A DNA stretch of 60,668 bases from Alkalinema sp. FACHB-956 (GTDB lineage: Bacteria; Cyanobacteriota; Cyanobacteriia; Leptolyngbyales; Leptolyngbyaceae), in the NCBI RefSeq assembly GCF_014697025.1, contig NZ_JACJRC010000030.1, forward strand, positions 1-60,668, written 5' to 3'. The position numbers were made by a program, and so were the translations under genes. This document shows positions 55,507 through 60,668 of the stretch, piece by piece (the stretch's first letter is position 1; every line of letters starts with the position of its first letter). Under the pieces are notes generated by a model, which saw only the letters and a program-made list of their open reading frames with translations, was not told the origin of the DNA and did not search any database.

Positions 55507-55534
55507 AAAGGGTTCACGATCGTGAACCCTTTTT
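55507..55534 (+). terminator. Palindromic terminator of recA
   Basis: A perfect palindrome, AAAGGGTTCACG followed by AT and CGTGAACCCTTT, then TT. The HIP1 core CGATCG is at its centre. Confidence 0.88.
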
Positions 55535-55644
55535 CGTAGGACGTTTCATAGATTGTTGAGTGTAGCGGGTGTGCGAAAGGACTCTGTTCTCTGCTTAGGC
55601 TGGATCGCCTCGTCAATGGATTCTAATTAATACTTCAATACGAA

Positions 55645-55980
55645 TTAATATTCCAGCACGAAGGTCTGGTAATCCGATCGATTCAGGACAGGGAGGTGTA
55701 AAGCGGGCTTGGACTCTGTACGGGTGGACTCAGGACTGGTCACCGCACTGGCAGACAAGGCGGTAGACAAGGCTGACTGCTCCAATTCCACGGCTTTCTG
55801 GGCCAACTGTTCCAGCCGCTGCTCGATCTGGAGGCGACGCTGTTCGATCGTGGCCAGTTCGTTTTCTAGGCGGCTTTTTTCGATCGCCATTTTGTACAGA
55901 TCCAGGTATTGACTCGCCTCGGTTTTGGGACGGGGCATAGTGCTGATTTTGGAATGGATGGCATGGGGGGGACGTCGCAT
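55645..55980 (-). CDS. Small coiled-coil protein
   Basis: 111 residues from the ATG at 55980, preceded by AGGAGA eight bases upstream. The middle part (YLDLYKMAIEKSRLENELATIEQRRLQIEQRLEQLAQKAVELEQ, residues about 25-68) is a heptad coiled coil. It resembles small gas-vesicle accessory proteins of the GvpV type, but no gvp genes are near, so I keep the function open. The C-terminal tail is Ser/Thr-rich and ends VLNRSDYQTFVLEY. Confidence 0.6.
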   Translation of the reverse strand: MRRPPHAIHSKISTMPRPKTEASQYLDLYKMAIEKSRLENELATIEQRRLQIEQRLEQLAQKAVELEQSALSTALSASAVTSPESTRTESKPALHLPVLNRSDYQTFVLEY

Positions 55981-56088
55981 GCAAAGGGTCTCCTAAAAGG
56001 TCAGTTTTAGAATTCCCCCTGTAGAGTGATTTATCACGTTTTGAGAAAATAAATTTCTAAAATGGTGGCAGAAAGATTGCACATCCGT

Positions 56089-56124
56089 GTCGTAATTCAA
56101 GTCGTAATTCAAGTCGTAATTCAA
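56089..56124 (+). repeat. 12-bp tandem repeat, three copies
   Basis: GTCGTAATTCAA three times, perfect, just before the TPR gene start. Confidence 0.95.
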
Positions 56125-56138
56125 GCAGTGAACCAGGT

Positions 56139-57785
56139 ATGGCCAGAACACGATCGCAGACAGTTTCGTTTTACTCACTCAAATGGGTTAGACGACTTTT
56201 TGGGAATGGGTTGACGGTTGGTCAGGTAGCCGTGGGACAAGTGGGGCGTGGGCGCACTGTTGGCCTCATTTGTCTACTGGGTGGATGCTTCAGCAGCATT
56301 GGTGTAGATGCCGCGATCGCAACTTCCCGGCGACCGCAACTTCCGAATGCATCCCAAGCGAAAGCCATTTGTGCAGCGAGTCCCTTGTTGCTGGAAGTGA
56401 ATCCTTTGGCGGCGGATGCTTGGCCGAAATACGACCCGTCGGTACAGTTATTTGACTTGCCAAAAACGCCTGCCGCCTTCTATGAAATAGCCCAGAACTC
56501 CTATGATTCAGATATCCGGCTAGCTGCGATCAGTCGCGCGATCGAACTGGCTCCCAACTATGTCGATGCGTACCAGCAGCGGGGCTGGCTGAGGCAGCGA
56601 GATTTTAGAGATTTTGCGAGTGCGATCGCGGACTACCGCCGGGTGTTGGAACTGGAGCCGGAGCATGAGGAAGTTCAGGTGCGTCTGGTGCAGAGTCTGG
56701 AAGGATTAGGAAACTGGAAAGGCGCGATCGCGGAGTACGATCGCCTCGTTGCTAAACGTCCCAACGGTTTTGAATATCGGCTCCACCGCGCCTATGCTTA
56801 CCAGCAACTCCAAAATTGGCAAAGCGCGATTCAGGACTACACCCAAGCCATTAAATTGGTGGGCAAAAAACAAAGCAATGACAAAAATTGGGCGTTTTTG
56901 CTAGGTTGGGTCAATACGGATCTCCATAAGCTTTATATGGATCGGGGGAATTTGTATGCCTTAGCCAATCAACGATCGCAGGCTTTAGCGGACTACGATC
57001 GGGCGCTCAACAGTACCTCTTCACGCTTCGAAAAGTCTGATATTTATAAGCAGCGCTGTAAGTTGCACGTTGCGTTAGGGGATGTGTCCCAAGCCAAAGC
57101 CGACGCTCGACAAGCTGAGTGGTATCTGACCCAAGGCAAGCCGTTGGCACAAGTTTCTGCGAACTTTCCTCTACCCAAAACGGGCGTCCAAGTTGAAATT
57201 CCTACGATGAAGCTGGCTGAAACAGCCCCCGAATTGATTCGGGTGGGTTTGGATTTATGGGTACGCAATCAAGAGAGTGATTTCTTGGAGGCAGCGGTTA
57301 CTAAGGATCCTAACTATGCGCCTGCCTACTATCATCGGGGTAGCCAGCGGCTCAAAGCGGGACGGGTGGATGGGGCGATCGCGGATTTTGACAAAGCTAT
57401 TCAACTCAATCCCAAGTTTTCTTTGGCCTATCAAGCGAGGGGATCTGCTTATTTAAAGCAGCAAAAGTTTGATAGCGCGATCGCGGATTTCAACCAAGTT
57501 TTGGACGTTGATCCGAATTTTTCCCTGGCGTTAATCGATCGTGCCCAAGCCTATCAACAAACAAAACAAATGGCAGCGGCAATGCAAGATTTAAATCGGG
57601 CGATCGCGGTCGATCCGTTTTCGGAGCTTGCGTTGAGCGATCGGGCAGAACTGCGCGAAGCCACGGGGGATTTGGCAGGTTCGCTAACGGATAACCGTCG
57701 GGTGAAGCAGTTACAACGACGCTGGTTCAACCTAGCAAATCGTTGGTCTTTGCCTGCCCGCCTGCCGGAGCGCAGAAAACGATAG
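56139..57785 (+). CDS. Secreted tetratricopeptide-repeat protein
   Basis: 548 residues. Basic N-terminus and hydrophobic segment (TVGLICLLGGCFSSIGVDAAIA, residues about 41-62), so it is exported or anchored; GGC in it could also be a lipobox. Then TPR units: about 117-180 (YVDAYQQRGWLRQRDFRDFASAIADYRRVLELEPEHEEV), 181-245, 255-330, and a second block at about 390-505 with NYAPAYYHRGSQRLKAGRVDGAIADFDKAIQLNPKFSLAYQARGSAYLKQQKFDSAIADFNQVLDVDPNFSLALIDRAQAY. A scaffold for protein contacts. Its downstream neighbour is also a TPR protein. Confidence 0.75.
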   Translation: MARTRSQTVSFYSLKWVRRLFGNGLTVGQVAVGQVGRGRTVGLICLLGGCFSSIGVDAAIATSRRPQLPNASQAKAICAASPLLLEVNPLAADAWPKYDPSVQLFDLPKTPAAFYEIAQNSYDSDIRLAAISRAIELAPNYVDAYQQRGWLRQRDFRDFASAIADYRRVLELEPEHEEVQVRLVQSLEGLGNWKGAIAEYDRLVAKRPNGFEYRLHRAYAYQQLQNWQSAIQDYTQAIKLVGKKQSNDKNWAFLLGWVNTDLHKLYMDRGNLYALANQRSQALADYDRALNSTSSRFEKSDIYKQRCKLHVALGDVSQAKADARQAEWYLTQGKPLAQVSANFPLPKTGVQVEIPTMKLAETAPELIRVGLDLWVRNQESDFLEAAVTKDPNYAPAYYHRGSQRLKAGRVDGAIADFDKAIQLNPKFSLAYQARGSAYLKQQKFDSAIADFNQVLDVDPNFSLALIDRAQAYQQTKQMAAAMQDLNRAIAVDPFSELALSDRAELREATGDLAGSLTDNRRVKQLQRRWFNLANRWSLPARLPERRKR

Positions 57786-57981
57786 GCCATCGGCCATCAT
57801 CTGTCCAAAGTGGGGGAGCCTCTGCCCCATCACGCCAGCACAACGTAGACAAAGTTCTGGAATGGTGATGATCAGTAACGAAAAACTACATTTTCAAACT
57901 TCAGGAAATCAACAGGCTACAACTGAATTTATCCTCCATCATCCCTGAATTTTTCGCGTTGCTGCTGCGTGACTTTGCCCT

Positions 57982-58986
57982 ATGGAAATCGCCTCTCCCG
58001 TCATTCTTCTCATCCATGGTTTGCCGTTCAGATGGATAGTTACGATCGTGCTTGGGGCTACTGTACTCACTGGAGGTTGCTCAATCCTCGATCGTGGACA
58101 ATCTGCGCTCAATCCTAAACCTCAAGCTACGGCCCTTGCAGATCCTCAAACGAAAGCACAAACTTCAACACAGGTTAAAACGCAAGCTAAAACGCAGGCT
58201 AAACAGCAGGTCAAAACGCAAGCTAAAGCGGCCCCGCTCAGTCCGGCCCAAAGTAAAGCGATGGCTTTTAATAATCAAGGGGTTGGTAAAATTGCCAACG
58301 CTAATTATCAAGGAGCCATTCAAGATTTGAATCAAGCGATCAAATGGAATTCCAAACTTGCAGAAGCTTACTTGAACAGAGGCATTGCTTATTCTAGTCT
58401 AGACAATTCGACGGCAGCCTTCAAAGACTTTAACGCAGCGATCAAACTAAACCGTACCTTCGCCTTGGCCTATCTCAACCGGGCGGATGAATATGTCAAA
58501 TGGGGCAACCGAACCCAGGCAATCGCGGATCTTCGTAAAGCTACTGATCTGTTAACGAAACAGGGGGATTCAGCCAATGCTCAGGTGGCCAAAGCCAGTC
58601 TCCAGCAATTAGAGAATCCGAATGCAGAGAATTCTAATGCATCCACGCTCCTAGCTTCAGCCAGCGATTCCACCCCATCCATGCCCCGATCGGCTGAACT
58701 GACCTTGGTTCAACATCTCAACAAGATCAATGCAAAGATGTATGGAACCTATTGGTGCTCTGCTTGTAACTGGCAGAAAGAACTGTTTCGGGAAGGCCGC
58801 CATCAATTTAATTACATCGAATGTGATCCGAGGGGGACAACACCCCAACCCGATCGGTGTGATGCTGCGGGAATTGAAGCCTATCCCACCTGGGAAATTA
58901 ATGGGGAATACCGTCGAGGAGGCTTGTCTCTGGAGGAATTAGCGGATTTGTCGGGATATCAAGGCCCGCGCAATTTTAGTGAATAG
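57982..58986 (+). CDS. TPR lipoprotein with VKOR-type thioredoxin-like domain
   Basis: 334 residues. A hydrophobic signal (about 17-32) ends in LTGGC, a lipobox-like site with Cys33. A low-complexity spacer QVKTQAKTQAKQQVKTQAKAA (about 64-84) is a tandem repeat. TPRs follow at about 93-200 (AMAFNNQGVGKIANANYQGAIQDLNQAIKWNSKL, AYLNRGIAYSSLDNSTAAFKDFNAAIKL). The C-terminal ~95 residues (LTLVQHLNKINAKMYGTYWCSACNWQKELF, CDAAGIEAYPTWEINGEYRRGGLSLEELADLSGYQGPRNF) match the thioredoxin-like domain found fused to VKOR in cyanobacteria, with CSAC (residues about 258-261) instead of CPHC. ccdA follows 64 bases later. Probably a periplasmic or lumenal thiol oxidoreductase. Confidence 0.8.
   Translation: MEIASPVILLIHGLPFRWIVTIVLGATVLTGGCSILDRGQSALNPKPQATALADPQTKAQTSTQVKTQAKTQAKQQVKTQAKAAPLSPAQSKAMAFNNQGVGKIANANYQGAIQDLNQAIKWNSKLAEAYLNRGIAYSSLDNSTAAFKDFNAAIKLNRTFALAYLNRADEYVKWGNRTQAIADLRKATDLLTKQGDSANAQVAKASLQQLENPNAENSNASTLLASASDSTPSMPRSAELTLVQHLNKINAKMYGTYWCSACNWQKELFREGRHQFNYIECDPRGTTPQPDRCDAAGIEAYPTWEINGEYRRGGLSLEELADLSGYQGPRNFSE
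58150..58227 (+). repeat. Coding repeat (QAKT)n
   Basis: ACGCAAGCTAAA and related units encode QAKTQAK in the spacer of the TPR lipoprotein. Units are 12 bp, imperfect. Confidence 0.8.
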
Positions 58987-59050
58987 CCTGCTCAGCTTGA
59001 ATGATTTCCAGCTTGAATAATTTTAATCTTTACTCAGTTCTGGCTCCACA

Positions 59051-59656
59051 ATGGCAAAAAAGTTCCTGATATTGCTGCTGTTCGGCTTGGGCAGTTTCCT
59101 GTCAGTGATGGTGGTTCACTGGCTTAGCCAAAGTCCCTTGGCGAGAAGTTTTGACGGATTGGTGAACGGTTTGGCAATGCAATATCGCCTGTGGTTTCGC
59201 CAGCAGCAAGCCCATGGTTTACCGACGCTCATCAGCCTCTCTTTTGTGGGGGGATTGGTGGCCAGCATTTCGCCCTGTATTTTATCGTTACTTCCAGTCA
59301 ATCTGAGTTACATTGGCACTCGCAATATTCAATCCCGTTGGGATGCATTTGCAAAGGCAGGATTTTTTGTGTTGGGAGTTGTAACGATTCTCAGCCTATT
59401 TGGTGTTTTCTCTTCCCTTGCAGGGTTTGTTTCAATTAAGTTCACAGGTTACTTTCAGCTTGGGGTGGGTCTGCTGATTATTCTGATGGGGTTGAGTTTA
59501 GCGAATATCATTCATCTGCCCCAATTCCCGAGATTATTTGCAGATAGTATGACTCCGCGTCAGACGATCGATCGACCTTGGTTGCAGGCGTTGTTCACAG
59601 GCCCCTATGGGGTTGGGCTGACCTTTGCCTTGATCAGTTCTCCCTGCACCAAATAA
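59051..59656 (+). CDS. ccdA: CcdA/DsbD-type membrane protein, 3'-truncated at a junction
   Basis: 201 residues in this form. CcdA moves reducing equivalents from the cytoplasm across the membrane to periplasmic thiol proteins, for example in cytochrome c maturation. The N-terminal membrane segment, the motif [28 protein letters not shown] (about 56-83), and segments at about 98-122, 128-150 and 180-200 are typical. The frame ends ISSPCTK-stop, whereas the family continues SSPCTSP with two more helices. The second catalytic Cys is therefore just kept and the end is lost. The break lies at about 59,649-59,652, where yejE-like sequence begins. It lies 64 bases after the thioredoxin-like lipoprotein. 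Confidence 0.88.
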   Translation: MAKKFLILLLFGLGSFLSVMVVHWLSQSPLARSFDGLVNGLAMQYRLWFRQQQAHGLPTLISLSFVGGLVASISPCILSLLPVNLSYIGTRNIQSRWDAFAKAGFFVLGVVTILSLFGVFSSLAGFVSIKFTGYFQLGVGLLIILMGLSLANIIHLPQFPRLFADSMTPRQTIDRPWLQALFTGPYGVGLTFALISSPCTK

Positions 59657-59657
59657 C
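59645..59657 (+). other. Junction of cyanobacterial and foreign sequence
   Basis: Left of here the sequence is ccdA, right of here it is the middle of a yejE-type gene. Both genes are broken at the same point. CTGCACC fits ccdA (SSPCT) and the following AATAACAAACCT fits yejE (NNKP of ANDKP). Base composition falls from GC-rich to AT-rich and GCGATCGC stops. Confidence 0.85.
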
Positions 59658-60572
59658 AAACCTTTGTTTGTCTACTATGAAAGTAAAGTTTCATTTCCGA
59701 TTCTGTTTTTTTATCCAGAATCAAATTTTGGTGGAGAAAATCTGACAGAACCAAATTATAAAAAACTTAATAAATCAATTCAGTTCCAAAATAAAAATAA
59801 TTTAATGTTATTTCCTCCCATTCCCTATGGAGTAAACGAAGACAATCTAGAAAGTTTAGAAGAGGGCAGTAATCCCCCAAGTAAACCTTCGCTCATCCAT
59901 TGGTTTGGAACAGACGATCGTGGTAGAGATGTGTTTACAAGAATTATTTATGGCTATAGGCTTGCTATGACCTTTAGTTTAATACTTGTATTTTTGGAAA
60001 TCATTCTTGCATCCATTATTGGCGGAATTCAGGGATATTTTGTAGGCAGACTCGATTTAATTTTACAACGAATCATCGAAATTTTATCTGCAATTCCATT
60101 TTTGTACTTAATTTTAATTATGGGAGCATTTTTTGGTCGTAGTTTTATGGTGCTCCTCGTAACATATGGCGCGCTCAGTTGGATTGGTTTAAGTTACTAT
60201 ATGCGAGGTGAATTTTTAAAACTTCGAAGCCAACAATTTGTTGATGCTGCTAAAACTTTAGGAGCAAGTTCCACATCCATTATTTTGAAACACCTATTGC
60301 CAAATGCGTTAACCCCACTGGTTACTTTTTTGCCATTTATACTTGTCTCCGCAATTTCAGTTTTATCTGCCTTAGACTTTTTAGGATATGGAATTCCGGC
60401 TCCGAATCCTTCTTGGGGGGAACTCATTGGCCAAGGAAGAGAACGACTAACCACTTGGTGGCTTATCACCTTTCCTTCCCTTGCTTTATTTTTTACAATC
60501 CTACTTTCAGGTTTCGTCGGAGAAGGTCTGCGAGATGCATTTGATCCCAAGGAAAAGGTAAGTTACGAATGA
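59655..60572 (+). CDS. yejE: YejE-type ABC permease, 5'-truncated
   Basis: In-frame sequence from [28 protein letters not shown] corresponds to the YejE domain IANDKPLLVRYDGSWYFP. The usual ~45 upstream residues, including the first helix, are missing, so it is truncated at the junction; the TTG at 59664 is only a formal start. The rest is complete: [81 protein letters not shown] (EAA-loop) and [23 protein letters not shown]. This family imports oligopeptides or microcin C. Strongly AT-rich codon use; the source looks like a different, low-GC bacterium. Confidence 0.8.
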   Translation, partial: NKPLFVYYESKVSFPILFFYPESNFGGENLTEPNYKKLNKSIQFQNKNNLMLFPPIPYGVNEDNLESLEEGSNPPSKPSLIHWFGTDDRGRDVFTRIIYGYRLAMTFSLILVFLEIILASIIGGIQGYFVGRLDLILQRIIEILSAIPFLYLILIMGAFFGRSFMVLLVTYGALSWIGLSYYMRGEFLKLRSQQFVDAAKTLGASSTSIILKHLLPNALTPLVTFLPFILVSAISVLSALDFLGYGIPAPNPSWGELIGQGRERLTTWWLITFPSLALFFTILLSGFVGEGLRDAFDPKEKVSYE

Positions 60573-60668
60573 ACCTTACCATCTCATTATTAACAGTAAA
60601 TAATTTGTCTGTGACTTTACAAAGTGAAGGTAGATCGCTTCCCATCATTTCAAATATTAATTTTTATA
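60569..60668 (+). CDS. yejF: Start of YejF-type ABC ATPase, cut by the window end
   Basis: ATG at 60569 overlaps the yejE stop (ATGA). 33 codons are visible ([26 protein letters not shown]), matching the beginning of a dipeptide/microcin transporter ATPase before its Walker A. The order yejE-yejF is the family's normal one. Confidence 0.75.
   Translation, partial: MNLTISLLTVNNLSVTLQSEGRSLPIISNINFY

Noticed and set aside
55645-55980. Gas-vesicle protein GvpV
   Set aside because: Only the coiled-coil style agrees; no gvp genes are in the window.
59664-60572. A full-length permease gene starting at TTG 59664
   Set aside because: Homology runs upstream of this codon to the junction and the first helix of the family is missing, so it is a truncated gene rather than a complete one.

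Overview
The window is almost entirely cyanobacterial chromosome. The evidence is oxygenic-photosynthesis genes (petB, petD, chlB, a chlP-like reductase, vipp1), the dense scatter of the HIP1 octamer GCGATCGC and its core CGATCG, and many families known mainly from cyanobacteria (SLH-OprB porin, DUF3134, PRC-barrel protein, plastoglobulin/fibrillin). I cannot name the genus. The last ~1 kb (from about 59,650) is different: AT-rich, no GCGATCGC octamer, and carrying a 5'-truncated yejE-type permease joined inside a 3'-truncated ccdA. It looks like a foreign or chimeric segment.

Layout. 0.1-4.7 kb: two small proteins, an SLH/OprB porin and a secreted protein with a DKPx repeat. 4.7-9.1 kb: SpoIIM, a multi-pass membrane protein, an RDD protein and a geranylgeranyl-reductase-family enzyme. 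9.3-13 kb: pyrH-frr, a thioredoxin-like protein, an alpha/beta hydrolase and cyanase. 13.3-16.9 kb: a Rof-like protein behind vipp1, a SPOR-like membrane protein and a DciA-like protein. 16.9-23.5 kb: a Cys-motif protein, a GST, a TPR protein, an amino-acid/urea-type binding lipoprotein, tRNA-Ser(GCT), mraY and DUF3134. 24-34 kb: fibrillin, a PD-(D/E)XK nuclease next to recJ, a CtpA-type protease, an HD phosphohydrolase and a two-RCK ion-channel-like protein. 34-44.6 kb: ctpA divergent from petB-petD, ftsH, PRC-barrel protein, a trypsin-like protease and dxs. 45-55.5 kb: a Cys-repeat secreted protein, a possible new 33-residue membrane protein, chlB, adk-rph, a CobA-like protein without a P-loop, dcd, xseA/xseB and recA. 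55.6-59.65 kb: a coiled-coil protein, two TPR proteins (one a lipoprotein with a thioredoxin-like end) and truncated ccdA.

Functional themes are photosynthetic electron transport and pigment synthesis (petBD, chlB, chlP-like, dxs), thylakoid and protein quality control (vipp1, ftsH, two S41 proteases), DNA repair (recA, recJ, xseAB, PD-(D/E)XK), nucleotide metabolism (pyrH, adk-like, dcd, HD), and periplasmic thiol redox (TPR-thioredoxin lipoprotein plus CcdA).

The most striking structural feature is the large number of short, near-perfect tandem repeats (12-18 bp units, usually 2-5 copies) both between genes and inside reading frames. Inside genes the unit is a multiple of three, so the frame is kept. 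Candidate oddities worth following are the ccdA/yejE junction, the repeat arrays, a Rof homologue in a lineage expected to lack Rho, the VKOR-type thioredoxin domain on a TPR lipoprotein, two nucleotide-binding families with lost or altered P-loops close together, and the small membrane protein behind a 12-codon leader ORF.
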